This document shows positions 1 through 12,753 of a stretch of 64,000 bases of DNA, one piece after another. Numbering within the stretch: the stretch's first letter is position 1; every line of letters starts with the position of its first letter. The stretch is from Cryptomeria japonica (lineage: Eukaryota > Streptophyta > Pinopsida > Cupressales > Cupressaceae), in assembly GCF_030272615.1 (NCBI RefSeq), contig NC_081414.1:816332396-816396395 (forward strand), given 5' to 3'. Made by a program: the position numbers and the translations under genes. The notes below the pieces were generated by a model. It saw only the letters and a program-made list of their open reading frames with translations, did no database searches and was not told the origin of the DNA.

Positions 1-797
1 GTCAATTACAAGCATTTAGGGTTTACTCTTTAGGGTTGCTCTAGATTGTTTGCATTCATCCTCTAGGGTCTTGCACACAAACAAGATTCCTGCACACACT
101 ATTTTACTATACAAATCGACTATTTGTGGAGGTGGAAATAACCAACACAGGGGTTTGACTGAGCCAAAACACTACATAGCCACTCAAACCCTCTCTTTTT
201 AGCTACAGTGCAGGTATAGGTACCCCAGAGGACTTGCAGATCAGCAAAAAGCACAAGGACAGCCCAAAAGTCTCTGACTGCCCCAAATCCATTAGGGACA
301 TGGGAATGGTGCCCTATTCCATCCTAAGATCAGGGCGTGGCACCCTTGTAACCCTCAAATTTAGTGATTTTCGACAAGGTGCGGGCTTAGGATCTCGGGA
401 CTTCAGCTCTTCAATTGCAGCTTTCTGTCAGATCATCAGGGATAGGGGCATGACGCCCTGGTACTAGTTAGTTTGGCTTAGTTTTTAGCATCAGGTGCAC
501 ATCCAAATTCCTCCCCCTTCTCTTCTTTTAGTATCTCAATTTTAGATCTGCAGGTTTCTTCAATTTCAGTTTATGTACCCTTCATTATTTTTCTCCTAGT
601 CTAGTTGATCAATCTTTCACATCTTATCTTCATTTACAACAAGAGGAATATAAACCCTAAGAGATAATCCTTGGCTCTCTCTTTCTCATAATAATTAGCC
701 AAAGTGATCTATCTCCCTAGGCGCTTTCGTATTCCCAATGTGTTGGCTAGAGTGGGATTAGGTCCTAGTCACCTGGTCTCGCTTTTTCCCCTCCACA
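1..797 (+). repeat. Element A 5' LTR, 3' part only
   Basis: The opening bases match the stretch starting near 19079 in the 3' LTR of A, so the window begins about halfway through this LTR. It ends in CTCCACA, followed by TTT and the primer binding site. It contains two or three copies of a GGGAC...GGTGCCCT...TCC dyad (about 291-327 and 434-469). Confidence 0.85.
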
Positions 798-800
798 TTT

Positions 801-818
801 TGGTGAACCCAACGTGAA
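801..818 (+). other. Element A primer binding site
   Basis: TGGTGAACCCAACGTGAA lies 3 bp after the LTR end. It differs from the PBS of element B at one position (AACG for GACG). I cannot name the priming tRNA with confidence. Confidence 0.7.
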
Positions 819-1236
819 TCCAATCTTCTTTAATTCTGATTTATGTTCTTAGATTTGAGTTTTTTTTCTATTTCCAATTCAATTTTACATTTACAAGTTT
901 CAATTTATTGCAAATTAAAAAAATTTAGAGGTTAATTTTTTGCTAAAACTCTTTTTTTTTTCAAAATTGAACTTGTGGATAGCTCAATTTGGATCATTAA
1001 TTTCAGATCTGATTTAGGAACACATTTCACTCATAAATTTCATTTTATAAATCAAAATTTAGAGTGCTTGCATTGGTTAAAATTGAACAGTTCCTTCTAT
1101 TTTGCATATGTTATCATTTGAAAGAGGAAAATTGTTGTCATGATGCATTCATTTCATATATGTGATAATGGGTTAGCTTCCCTTGCTTAAATTTTTCCCT
1201 CTTTAAGAACCTCCTCCTATCTATGACAACATTTTA
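819..1236 (+). other. Element A leader, no gene seen
   Basis: AT-rich untranslated leader between the primer binding site and the first open coding stretch. No convincing start codon in the coding frame and no other motif. Confidence 0.5.
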
Positions 1237-2058
1237 GTGCCTAAAAGAGTTGTTACCAACCCCTTCAAAACTCTCCCATTCTCTAAGGATGAAGATTTGA
1301 AGAGTGATCTTGACAATTCTCGTAAAATGTGCCCTTCCCATCTAGCTATCTTAGAGGAAGAGGATGATATCATAACCACCTTTCTTAGTGTTAATTCACC
1401 TTCTTTACATGATGCCTCTCTAAGTGAAAAGGTATCGATGGACATTGACTTATCTTCTCCTAAATTTAGTCTAACCAATGGGGGTATGTTAGTGCAACAA
1501 GAGGTTATGAGCACTTCTTTCAAAGATCTCCTTCCTAAGCATGAATCTTTGGAGAAAGATGTTCATCTCCCTCCTAAAGAATACTCCCCTCATGAGGATC
1601 ATTTTGTGCAAGAAGATGGTAGTGTCCCTACTTTTCCTAGTGATGACTTTTCCTCTTTTGACTTCAACAAAATTCCCACTAGAGATGGTGCATTAATGAG
1701 AAATGCTTCTCCTTGCCCCAAAGTTTGTCTTAACCATAAATATGCCTTAGAAAAATAAGATGAAATCATAATCAATTTTCTTAATTCTCTCTCCCCTAAA
1801 CCTCCTATTGAACACATTTTGAGGCAAGAGGATGATTCAAACACATGTAGTGATGCCCTCCCTCCTAAGGATGATGAATTAATGAACAATGTTATCTCTT
1901 CTCCCAAAATTGGCAATAACAGTAAGGACATCTTTGTGCAAGATATTTCTAATACTTTTTTCAATGACCTCACTATTTGGGATGAACCATTAGAAGAAGG
2001 TGTTGATTGTTCTTTACCCTATGAGAGTAACTCTCTTATAGCATCTCATCTTCCATGA
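1237..2058 (+). pseudogene. Element A gag-position protein, N-terminal part
   Basis: An open stretch in one frame, broken by a stop near 1756, occupies the gag position but shows no capsid fold signature and no CCHC zinc knuckle. It is rich in Ser, Pro, Asp, Glu and Lys, and consists of a degenerate repeat of about 40 residues. Recurrent words are SPK, H-x-D, LVQE, FKDLLPK and E-x-LE-x-D. There is no clear ATG. The same kind of sequence continues into the next frame after a frameshift near 2055. I do not recognise a family; it may be a highly diverged Tat gag or a low-complexity replacement of it. Confidence 0.5.
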
Positions 2059-2134
2059 GTCTTAATCATTTTTCTTCTAAAGGTAAGGCATCTCATCTTC
2101 CATGAGTCTTAATCATTTTTCCTTTAAAGGTAAG
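2041..2134 (+). repeat. 47-bp tandem duplication in element A
   Basis: Two near-identical 47-bp units start at 2041 and 2088, and a third partial start lies at 2135. Because 47 is not a multiple of three, the duplication shifts the reading frame and helps explain why the coding region continues in a new frame from 2102. Confidence 0.85.
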
Positions 2135-4218
2135 GCATCTCCTTCTCCCCAACTAGGTCCTACTCATAAGGATACCCTAGTTCAAGGTAATATTGTTGAC
2201 ATCTCTTTCAAATATCTCCCTCTCAAAGGTGAGACTTTAGAGAGTAATTTTGATCCTTCTCCTAAAGAGTCTATTCCCCATGTAGATCCTTTGATGATAA
2301 AGCATGATATGACCTTTCCTATTTATACTCTTCCTTCTAAAACATCAATTCCTACTCCTAGTCTACCTCCTAAAATTGATCTTATCCATGGTAACATCTT
2401 AGTGCGAGAAGAGAGTATCAACAATTCTTCCAAAAATCTTGTCCATTCTTCATCCAAAATTCATAAGGACACCTTTGATATTCCTAAACCATCTTCAATC
2501 AATTTGATACATGTGAATAAAACACCTAATAAACCCCTCCTCACAGTTCAAGTTGCTTGTCCTTCTCAAAGTTCTCAATGTAAGCCTATCTTAGTGGTTC
2601 AAGGTGGTTATGATAATGATTCTTTTTGCACTCCTAAGAAACCTGTTATTACTATGCAAGGAGGTTATCCTACTAAGAGCCCTTATGAGTATGATAAGAA
2701 AATCACCAAAGAGAGTTATCATATGGTTTCTCATACCTACAACACAAGAAACAATAGGCAACCTAATCCTCTTCCAGTTACCCCAACTTCACTCCCTCCC
2801 TCTCAACCTACTCTTTCACAAGTACCTTGTATATCACAAACTCTTAGTAAGGATTATGATCTCATTGAACAACTTAAAGCTACTCCTACCAAGATTTCTA
2901 TTTGGGATTTGGTTCAAAATTCACCTGCTTATCATGGGATGTTACAAGATGCTTTGAAAAACATAGATGTCCCACCTGTAGTGACACCTAATAACATGGC
3001 TTCTTTGATTGATCCTACAAATAAACCCAGAGCTCAAATTGTATTCACACAAGATGAATTACCTTCCCATGATATCCAACATCAATATAATCCTCTTATA
3101 ATTGTGGTTATTATAAATGATAGTGCTATAAGACAAACCCTTATGGACAATGGGTCTAGCCTTAATGTTTGTGGTGTGGACTTATTGGATAAGATTAATG
3201 TGGATCATGCTCCCATCGAACCTGCTTCTATTTCTATTCAAGGCTTTGATAATGTTGCTAAAAAATGTTTAGGTGTCATAACATTGCCTATTAATGTAGG
3301 TCATGTTATTTTACCTACACCTATTCATGTCATGCCTGGTAATTTGACATATAACCTTCTATTAGGGAGACCATGGATTCATAGCATGAAATTCGTCCCC
3401 TCAACTTTGCATATGCAAGTCAAATTCATTTATAACAATAAGCCATACACCTTGTTAGTTGATACCAATCTTCAAACTCCATTACAAGTGGGATCTTCTT
3501 GTTCAACTACTTCCCATTCTTCTCCCAATCCTTCTACTTATTCAAATACATCTATTTTCTTTGATGATCTTGTTCCTTCAAATACCCCTGATTCTTCTAC
3601 TCAATTAGAATCTCCTCCCAAAGATATCTTTTCTCCCAAAAAAGTGCTCTCAAATGATGATTGGGGATCTCTAGACTTTAACCCTACTTTTGTAGGAGAG
3701 TATAGAGTATCTTGGAAAAAATCTAAGACTAAGAAGGAGAAATCTAAGGAGGAACCTAAAGAGCAACCCACTTTGTCTAAACAACTAAGTAACCACTTTG
3801 TGGTTGCTTCTAATTCAAATAATTTTAAAAATCCTTCCGCTAATTCATATAGCATTAGACCTATGAGGCGCAACCATCCCTTTATGGTCCTGGTTTTTAC
3901 ATTTTAGCTAAGAGTGGCTATGATGGCAATGGTTGTGGCACAAATGAACAAGGAAATAAAGTTCCTTTAGAACATAACACACATGAAGCTTCATTTGGAC
4001 TTGGATATGATCCTTCTAAGCCCACTAAAACATCTAAAAGACCATCTCTCAATATGAATGCTATATTTAGTAGTAATAATGACCTCGCCTCAATTAAATC
4101 ATCTTCTACTTCTTTCAACAATCATCCCCCTCATAAGGAAATCTTGGTGATGAACAAATCTCTTTATGAACCTCCTCAAAATATTTCTAATCCCACTTGT
4201 GAGACTTTATCTTCTACT
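2102..4218 (+). pseudogene. Element A protease and G-patch-like segment, decayed
   Basis: The first about 300 residues continue the Ser/Pro-rich gag-position sequence. A retropepsin-like domain follows at about 3030-3470. Its active-site motif is DNGSS, and the downstream words GRPWIHSM and LLLGRP are shared with element B. A frameshift near 3870 moves the frame, after which a G-patch-like segment follows (GYDGNGCG, then FGLGYDP). The frame then runs into the insertion point of element B. If B and one copy of its duplication are ignored, the frame continues exactly at 16971. No RT follows. Confidence 0.75.
4214..4218 (+). repeat. Target site duplication of element B, left copy
   Basis: CTACT directly before the TGTAG start of the 5' LTR. 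It is identical to 16966-16970 after the 3' LTR. Confidence 0.95.
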
Positions 4219-5229
4219 TGTAGCGTCGTAAATTGTACGCACTTGCTGTGGTGGTACAATTTCACACCTAGTTTAGCACCCACCTTGGTGCATTTTACAT
4301 TTTGCATTGCATCTCTCCTTTAGCACTTAATTAATCAAATTAATTAGGTCTAAAGTCCTATTTCATTGTCCTCTACATCATAAAGTTGGGCCCTTTCATC
4401 ATAGTGTGCCCTTTTCATTTTATTCCTCCAATACATCATTCAATCAAAAACCCTAATTAAGTCCTATTTTGAACTTGGGGGCTTGGTTTCGGGGGTCAAA
4501 ACATCTCGAAATCACCTGTAACTTCGGGATTCTCTTTAAAATCATCATATCCGACGGCCCTGAAAATTTGGTGAAAAGTTGTCGGGACCGTGGCTCCCAG
4601 AGTGCACATGGTCCTGGACATTTTTCTCAAAATTTTGGGAGCACAATCCAATCATAAAATAAAGCTTAACCCCAAGAAATTGGCGGGATATTCAATCTCT
4701 AGGTCGGCCAAAAGACGAAATTACGACCTAGGGTTTCATACATAAGAGCTCTCTTTCTTCATTTGAAAGGATCCGAATTTTGTTTTCAGGAACCTCATAT
4801 GCAGCGAAAGAGTAGATCTTTGAAGACTTCAACAACATTCAACATCCTTCTATCAAGCATTTATCAATTTCATTCATCCATTTAGGGCTTGGAAGACATT
4901 GAAGAACAATAGGAGATTACCGACTGAAGATTGGCTTGTACCCCTCCTTTGAGGGTTGGGTATGATTTCATGTTGTTTTCATGTCTTTGCATAAGCTTCA
5001 ATATATCATTTATTCATGCTTTAGATCACACTACATCTTGATTTAGAGCATTTACGTTATCTTTTACAAGCAATTAGGGTTTACTTTCTAGGTTGCTCTA
5101 GCTTGCTTTCTTGCATTTTAGGACCTTGCACACACACTAGGTCTACACACACAATACATTTTACAATACAACTTGGCTATTCGTGGAGGTGGAAATCACT
5201 GAAGCGGGGGTTTGACTAAGGCAAAACCC

Positions 5230-5235
5230 TATATA
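5230..5235 (+). promoter_or_regulatory. Probable TATA box of element B LTR
   Basis: TATATA in a GC-richer context, conserved in the 3' LTR at 16349-16354. It lies about 690 bp before the LTR end, which would leave a long R/U5. It is degenerate in the LTRs of element A. Confidence 0.5.
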
Positions 5236-5368
5236 GCCGCCCATACCCTTTTCAGATATAAGTGCAGGTTTCGGGACTCGGACGACGCCGCAGGAGACAA
5301 ATCCGGGAAAAGCAGGTCGAGACAACACTCCACATCAAATTGTAGAGCAAAAGACCTGGACAGAGGCG

Positions 5369-5490
5369 CTGGGCGCCCTGGTCCTGCCAGGACAGGGGCA
5401 CTAGGCGCCCTGGTCCTGCCAGGACAGGGGCACTAGGTGCCCTGGTCCCTGGGACAGAGGCGCTAGGCGCCCTGGTCCTCCGGACAGACA
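5369..5490 (+). repeat. GC-rich tandem cassette in element B 5' LTR
   Basis: About 32-bp units built on GGCGCCCTGGTCCTG and CAGGACAGGGGC, which can fold back on each other. The array has roughly four units here. The 3' LTR (about 16480-16530) has fewer, which accounts for most of the LTR length difference. Confidence 0.85.
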
Positions 5491-5922
5491 GCATTTTTCG
5501 ACACTTCCGACAGTTTTCCAGAGTGCAAAACAGCAGTTTTAGGTGCAGTTTTAGAGACAGAATCAGGACAGTGGCACCCGTGCCCCCATCCCGAACATTT
5601 TCAATCCAATTTTGACTCCGGGTATGCATCTGCATTCTTATTTCAACCTTGTATTTACAGTTGTTCATTGTTTAATCTCAATTCTGCAATCTTGTTATTC
5701 GTTTGTATATGCATTTTGGGATTAGGACTTGAACTTGTATCATTTTATCTTTCAATTTCAATGAAGGAATAGAAATCCTAATAGGTAGCCCATGGCTCTC
5801 TCTTTCACAAGAAGAAGTAGCCAATTGTGTGATACCTCTAGGCTCTTTCGTATTCCGTAATGTGTGTCGAAAGGTAGGATTAGGGCATGTTAACCTAGTC
5901 TCGCTTTTTCCCCTACACATTT

Positions 5923-5940
5923 TGGTGAACCCGACGTGAA
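5923..5940 (+). other. Element B primer binding site
   Basis: TGGTGAACCCGACGTGAA, 3 bp after the LTR end. It is nearly the same as in element A. The primer tRNA is not identified. Confidence 0.75.
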
Positions 5941-6089
5941 ACTATCATTGCTTCCTCTTGCATTGCATTTGTTAGATCTAGATCTAGATTTAGTGTGTTT
6001 TCATTTTATTTTCATTAAAAAGAAAAAAGAAAAAAAGAGTGTGTTTCCTTGCATTGTGTGTTTAAATTTTATGCAACCTTTATTTCAAA

Positions 6090-9000
6090 ATGTCAGATTT
6101 TTATTTGCAAAATGTTCGTGCTTTTGATGATTATTAAGAGTATAGCCAAGACAAATTAGATGAAGCTTTAGATGATTTTTTAAACCCTAAAGATGCCAAA
6201 CCTTCATTTTACCAAAAACTCATAAACCTTGTTACTATGCCATTTAGATGTGATGAGAAAGATAAGTTGAATGGTTCCTCTCAAGGGTACATTCCTATCA
6301 ACTCTTCCACTGAATCTAGTAACATGGTTGTGTTCAATAACCCCCTCTATGAGGAGATGTCTCCTTTCGAATCAAAAGACAAACCTTTTAATCGATATGA
6401 TCATGCTTTGTTGGATGATGCTCTTGATGACTTTGTGGCTTTATCGAAATCTTTAAATAAGAACAAGACTTCTAAATTGGTTAACATGATAAACTTGAAT
6501 GAGCATAATAAGCCTCTTTTTGAAGTCTAAGGTGCTTATCCTTCTCCCACCTTTCAAGTTCCTAAATCACCTCTCCTTATTGTCCAAGGAGGGTATGATC
6601 ACGATTCCTTTCATACTCCAAATAAACCAATCATCACTGTGCAAGGAAGAAAACCTATAAGTCCTTATAGTTATGCCAAGCAAATAACTAGAGAGAGTTA
6701 TCATGCGGTTGCCCATACTTATCACACCAGAAATAATAGGCAACCTAATCCTCCTCCTGTTATTCCAGTTTCCCTTCCTAATCCTCAACCAATCCTTCCA
6801 CAAGCTCCCCATATTTCGCAAGTTATGGGTAAGGAATATGATCTCATAGAACAACTTAAAGCTACCCCTGCTAAGATATCCCTCTGGGATTTGATTCAAA
6901 CTTCTTCCGCTCATCATGGAATGTTACAAGATGCCTTGAAAGATTTGAATGTTCCTCCACCGAATACATCTAGTAATATAGCATCCTTAGTTACCTCTAT
7001 GATGAATCCTAAGGCTCAAATTGTGTTTACCCAAGATGAGTTGCCTACTAGTGAAATTCAACAACAATATGATCCCTTGATGATTGTGGTTATCATGAAA
7101 GACATTGCTATAAGACGAACACTAGTAGATAATGGCTCTAGCCTTAATGTGTGTAGCATTAATCTATTGCATAAAATGAATGTGGATACATCTCTCATTG
7201 AGCCTGACTCTCGTCCCATTCGAGGCTTTGACAATGTGGCTAAGACTTCATTAGGTATTATTACCTTACCTCTCACAGTAGGACCTGTTACTTTGCCTAC
7301 TCCTATCCATGTTATGTCGGGAAATTTAACATACAACTTGTTATTAGGGAGGCCTTGGATTCACAGTATGCAAGTTGTCCCTTCTACATTGCATAGACAA
7401 GTTAAATTTATCTACAACAATAAGACATATACCTTGATAGGTGATACTAATTTCCAAGCTTTCTTACAAACATCTACTTCCAAAGGGGGTTCTTCTAAGC
7501 CATCCTTGTCTAGTGATGACTCTTTAAACAAGATACCTATCGATGAGTCCTCACTCTCTGATGATCAAAATTCTTTGGATGAGTCTGGAGCTCTTGAAGA
7601 AGATTCTTCTCGACTTGAATCTACACATAAGAAGGATTTTGATCCTGAGAAGGTCCTCGCAGAAGACGATTGGGGATCTCTTGATTTCAATCCCACCTTT
7701 GTAGGTGAATATAAGGTTCCTTCTAGAGAGCTTAAAGTTGAAAAGAAGGAAGAAGCTAAAAATCAATCAATATTACCTGAACCTATGAGTAACAATTTTG
7801 TGGCTGCTTCTCAAACTTCTTCTCCTCACACCTCTAATTATGAAGAGTTTGATTCTTTGTCTTATAAAAAACCACCTTCTTTTTCTGAAATGGCTGATCG
7901 TTATGGTCGTGGTTTTCACATTTTTGCTAAGCATGGGTATCATGGAAATGGTTGTGGTGCTCATGAACAAGGGATAAAAGTTCCTCTAGAGACTAATTTT
8001 CACAATTATGCCTTTGGACTTGGCTACAATCCCTGCAAACGCACTAAAGCTTCTAAAAGACCATGCATTAGTGTAAATGCTATTTCTACATCTCTATCAA
8101 TGCAACACCCTGAGTATATTGATGGGGATCCTTCGGGTGACTGTGCTTTGGATGTCTTCCCTACCGACGATACTTTAGCTGAGTTCTTGGGAGCTTATGA
8201 CACTCTTCCTCGTTATCATCACAATAGGGGACTCCCTTATTGTTTGAACACTGAAGCCTATTTTGGAAAAGAGATTGATAATGATGAGATTGTGAAAGAA
8301 TTCCCTCAGTTAAAGGATACTCCTCAACAAAGTAATCTTCTCATAAGTGACACCACTGATGTTAAGATGGATCCTTGCAATAAAGAGAAAGTTATTAAAA
8401 TTGGAAAATGTTTGGATGAAGAGGAACAAAAACAATATGAAGATTTATTGCATGAGTTCCCCGAGATCTTTGCTTGGACATACTCTGACATGCCTGGTAT
8501 AGATCCTAAGATTGTTACTCATAACATTGTCTTAGTTCCTAATGCTAAGCCCGTGAAACAAAAGATTCGAAAAATGAATCCTAAGGTGGCTCTGCTTGTT
8601 AAGGCTAAGATTGAAAAGTTATTGGAAGCTAGATTTATCCGCCCTATTGACTATTCCCCGTGGATTTCAAATATTGTCGCTGTGGCTAAACCAGATAATA
8701 AAATAAGAATGTGTACCGATTTTCGAGATTTAAATAAGGCTTCTTTAAAAGATGATTTTCCTCTTCCAAACATTGACATGATAGTTGATTCTACGGCAGG
8801 ACATGCCTTGTTATCCTTCATGGATGGTTTTTCAGGATACAATCAAATTTTCATTAACCCTCAAGATCAATTCAAAACCGCTTTCACCACTCCTTGGGGT
8901 ACGTTTTGTTGGATAATGATGCCTTTTGGACTTAAAAATGCCGGTGCAACTTATCAACGAGCGATGACCCTTATCTTTCATGATTATATGCATAATATTT

Positions 9001-11636
9001 TAGAGGATTATGTTGATGATATTTTAGCCAAATCCATTCTTCGCATGGATCATATTAAAATCCTTCGTCAAATCTTTGAAAGAATTCATAAATATCACAT
9101 GCGCTTGAATCCCCGAAAATGTGTTTTTGGTGTGGATAGTGGAAAACTATTAGGGTTCATAGTTTTGCATCGTGGGATTGAGGTGGACACTAAGAAAATA
9201 GATGCTATTGTCAACATGCCACCTCCTAGAAATGTGTCTCAACTTAAAAACTTACAAGGAAAGATTCAAGCTATTCGTAGGTTCGTGTCTCAACTTGCGG
9301 ATCGTACCTTTCCTTTTACTCAACTTCTTAAAAAGGATATCACTTTTCAATGGAACGAAGATTGTCAGCAAGCATTTGAAGATTTAAAAGTGTATTTGGC
9401 TAGTCCTCCTGTTCTTCAACCTTCCGAACCTTCTAAACCCTTCCTTCTGTATACAGCTGCTTCCTCTCATGCTCTCGCAGCATTGTTGGCCCAACATGAT
9501 AAAGATGGTAAGGAATGTCCGGTTTATTACATAAGTCGCACCTTACTCGATTATGAGACCCGATATTCTATGATAGAAAGACAATGCTTGGCATTGGTGT
9601 TTGCGACTCAGAAATTGAGACATTATCTTTTAAATTCAAAAGTCCACGTCATGGTAAAGTTTGATCCTTTAAAGCATCTTTTCTCTAAAACTGATTTATC
9701 AGGACGCCTAGCTAAGTGGGTTATGATGTTAACTGAATTTGACCTTAAATTTGTTTCACAAAGAGCAATTAAAGGACAAGCGTTGACCGATCACTTAGTT
9801 GAGGCCCCTTCACCTTTCTCCTTCCCTAACCCTGAGTCTTTTCCCGATGACTTCATTCTTTCTATAGAGAAAGATGAAACTTGGGAGTTATACTTTGATG
9901 GCTCTAAGTGTCGTACGGGATCGGGGGTAGGTGTTGTTTTGATTTCTCCTACAAGGAAATCCATTCCCTTATCCTATCGTCTAAATTTCCTGTGTACCAA
10001 TAACATTGCTGAGTATGAGGCTCTTATAGTAGGAATAAAAGCAACCTTAGCTCTGAACATAAAACACATACATATCTATGGAGATTCGCAATTGATTATA
10101 AGACAAGTAATAGGACTGTATCAAGCAAAACAAGACAAATTATCACAATATAAAGATCTTGCTATCTCTTTATTACAAAAATTCGATTCTTATACCATGG
10201 AACCTATTCCTCGAAAAGATAATCGACATGCGGACACAATGGCATGTGTGGCTTCTCTGGTATCTTTAGAGGACCCTGTGGTTGATCTTAAATTCGTTAT
10301 TCACAACCTTATTTCTCCAGCTATTGCAGACGATTCTAGCTTGGTAACATGTTGTGACTTTATAGACTCAGATGAATGGTACTCGCATATCATAAGATAT
10401 TTGACTGATGGTACCTTTCCTGATTCTGCTAATAGAAACACTAGGGCTAGAATCCGTAAGTTGTCTGCTAGATATATCATTCTTTCTAATGTCCTTTACC
10501 GAAGGGGTTATGATGGTCTTCTCCTTCGCTGTCTTGACAAATCGAAAATCCCCGTTGCTCTTGAAGAGGCACATTCAGGTGCCTGTGGGGGGCATTTTGG
10601 GAGCAAATCTTTGGTTCAAAGATTGCTTCGCATGGGATACTATTGGCAAACTATGGAGAAGGATTCTTTTTCATTTGTTAAGAAATGTCATCAATGTCAA
10701 CAACGCAATAATCTGATCCATGCTCCTGCCCAAGAACTTCGTTCTCAAGTAGCTTCTTGGCCTTTCTCTGCATGGCGTTTGGATCTTATTGGTAAAATTT
10801 CTCCTCCTTCATCTCAAGGACACACCTTCATTATAACCACAACAAATTACTTTACGAAGTGGGTAGAAGCTATTCCCCTTCGCTCTACTACGGCTGAAGT
10901 AATTTGTCAATTTCTTTTAGAAAACATCATTTCTCGATTTAGGATACCTTCCACTATAATCTCAGATAATGGGACATCATTTAAGAACAAGGACGTGAAG
11001 AAATTCCTCGAGAAGTATCATATCAAACATCGATTTTCTACACCATACTATCCTCAATCAAATGGTCAAGCCGAATCATCCAATAAAATAATTGAACAAA
11101 TTCTTTGCAAAACTATGAATAAGCATGGTAAGGATTGGAGTAACCAGCTAATCTATGCTCTTTGGGCCTACCGAATGAGTGTACGAATTGCTACAGGAAC
11201 TACTCCTTATAATCTTGTTTATGGTGCTGACGCTATTATGCCTTTAGAGTCAGAGATTCCATCACTTAGGGTTTCTCTCAAAGGTATAGTAGATGATGAC
11301 TCTTATAGAGAACAATGACTTCAACAGCTTGAGATGCTTGATGAACAGCGTATAAACACTCTTGAGCATATTCAAGCGTATCATAAAACTCTACAACAAA
11401 GCTATAATGATAAGGTTATTCAACGTTCCTTCTCAGTAGGTGATTTAGTCCTCTATGAGAATCAGCGCAATGTGAATGCCTTACCTGCAGAAAAGGGAAA
11501 ATTTAGTCCTAATTGGCTTGGACCATATATCGTTATTGAAGATTATGGATCAGGTGCTTACAAAATAGCGGATGTAGATGGCACGCCTCTTAAAGAACCT
11601 ATAAATGCTATGCACTTGCGTAGATATTATGCTTGA
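6090..11636 (+). pseudogene. pol: Element B Gag-less Pol polyprotein (protease, G-patch, RT, RNase H x2, integrase)
   Basis: One frame runs from ATG 6090 to the TGA ending at 11636, broken only by TAA at 6135 and 6528 and TGA at 11316. Domains: a short acidic N-terminus (LDEALDDF repeated) with no capsid or zinc knuckle; retropepsin with DNGSS at 7128; a G-patch-like segment at about 7890-8040 (GYHGNGCG, FGLGYNP). RT spans about 8520-9130, with MCTDFRDLNK, PFGLKNAG and YVDD at 9009. The retroviral-type RNase H lies at about 9430-9800, and a second, plant/archaeal-type RNase H at about 9880-10260 (YFDGS, YGDSQL). Integrase follows with an HHCC finger at about 10568-10700 and D10782, D10965 and E11073, spaced as DD35E. 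The C-terminal tail ends in a GPY/F-like LGPYIVIEDYG stretch. All catalytic residues I can check are present. The stops look like C-to-T changes, so the element was probably active recently. Confidence 0.92.
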
Positions 11637-12164
11637 TTCTTCATTCCTTATCATTCATTTCATCTATCTTCTTTTCAATTCTTCAACATTGGGTAATATG
11701 TTAGTATCTCCTAATTAGAGAAAAATAGAATTAAATGTTGTGATGTTTAATCTATATTGCTTCGTTCTTGAAAAGCGTGTTTCTTTACTTTATAGTTTGT
11801 CTTGAATTCATTTATGTAAATTGTAAAAGATTTACATTTCCATTATGCTAGCATATTATACAGTGTCTTTATGTGTTAAGTAGAATCGTATCATGTTGTG
11901 TTTAAGCTCAAAATTAAATCACATTAGTTATATGATTCTTAGACTTAATGTATAGTTCTTCCCTATCATCAACGTAGTACTTGATTAAATATTTTAATTA
12001 AGTCACGCATGTATCAATTTAATCATGGAGCATTGAGAAATCAATCACATGGAAATTAAATCCTGAATATACATGTACATCTACCAAATGTATTAGATTT
12101 AATCAAAGCAAAATATACATTGTTTTAAGCATTAAAGATAACACATTTGAGACAAAAGAGAAGC

Positions 12165-12212
<48 letters not shown>

Positions 12213-12271
12213 ATCGTATACAAATATAGGTCATTGTACATCCAAAATATGACCTATTCTACATCATAAAA
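11637..12271. other. Spacer between integrase and antisense gene of element B
   Basis: AT-rich, no coding stretch on either strand. It separates two convergent genes, so it should hold the 3' ends of both transcripts. The only clear structure is the TG repeat at 12174-12211. Confidence 0.6.
12165..12211. repeat. AT then TG dinucleotide microsatellite
   Basis: A short ATATAT run passes into about 19 uninterrupted TG units, about 60 bp beyond the stop codon of the antisense PMD gene. Confidence 0.98.
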
Positions 12272-12672
12272 TCATCTCCTATCCCTAGGGCTAGTGGCTG
12301 GAGAGTGTCGACTAGATGCTCCCTCCTGATCCGGCTGTGCAGGTGGATCCATAGGTGTGTAGCGCGATATAGACCGCGAGTGACTCCAAGAGGAACTCCT
12401 ACGATCTCTATCCATAAGGATCGCACGATAGGAGGTAGCCTCGGCCTGAGCTGCTGCTAGATCTCGCCACGCCCGCTGAAGGTCCTCGGATAGGATTCTC
12501 TCTCTCTCCCTCCATATGTCTACCTGTACTCGGAATGGGGAAAACAAGTCCTCATGCCGACCTGCGTTCCCCTGAGGCCTATAAGTAATCTGTGAGGAAC
12601 TCGAGATCTGTGCCATCGTGGAAATGTCTGTCACTGCCTGCTGAATCAGGGAATGCCACTCCTGCACATTAG

Positions 12673-12753
12673 CTGTAGCAGTAGAACAGATTTTTGTTAG
12701 TACCATTCTATATATCATCAAAACATTAATCAATCAATATAAACCTACTATAC
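12673..12753 (-). other. Intron 2 of the antisense PMD gene
   Basis: Minus-strand donor CCAG/GTATAG, a perfect TACTAAC branch-site match about 20 nt before the acceptor, and acceptor CTGCTACAG/CT. It is 81 nt long. It removes the in-frame stop at 12734 and joins the acidic region to the coiled tail within one codon (G|CT). Confidence 0.82.

Larger units (their letters stand above)
4219..5919 (+). repeat. Element B 5' LTR
   Basis: 1701 bp, from TGTAGCGTCG to CCCCTACACA. It pairs with 15339-16965. By eye the first about 900 bp of the two LTRs differ at roughly 15 positions, mostly C/T or G/A. The main length difference is extra copies of a GC-rich unit near 5369-5490 in this copy. Confidence 0.95.

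Noticed and set aside
234-467. 77-residue frame inside the element A LTR
   Set aside because: Starts at TTG and runs through the GC-richer dyad cassette; the matching stretch of the other LTR of A is not preserved as a protein.
5936-6127. Short frame starting right after the element B primer binding site, as a possible gag
   Set aside because: It is in a different frame from the polyprotein, is Leu/Phe/Lys-rich leader sequence and overlaps the true ATG at 6090.
12174-12211. TG repeat as a possible CRISPR-like or regulatory array
   Set aside because: It is a plain dinucleotide microsatellite. No CRISPR, bacterial operon, riboswitch or tRNA gene was seen anywhere in the window.
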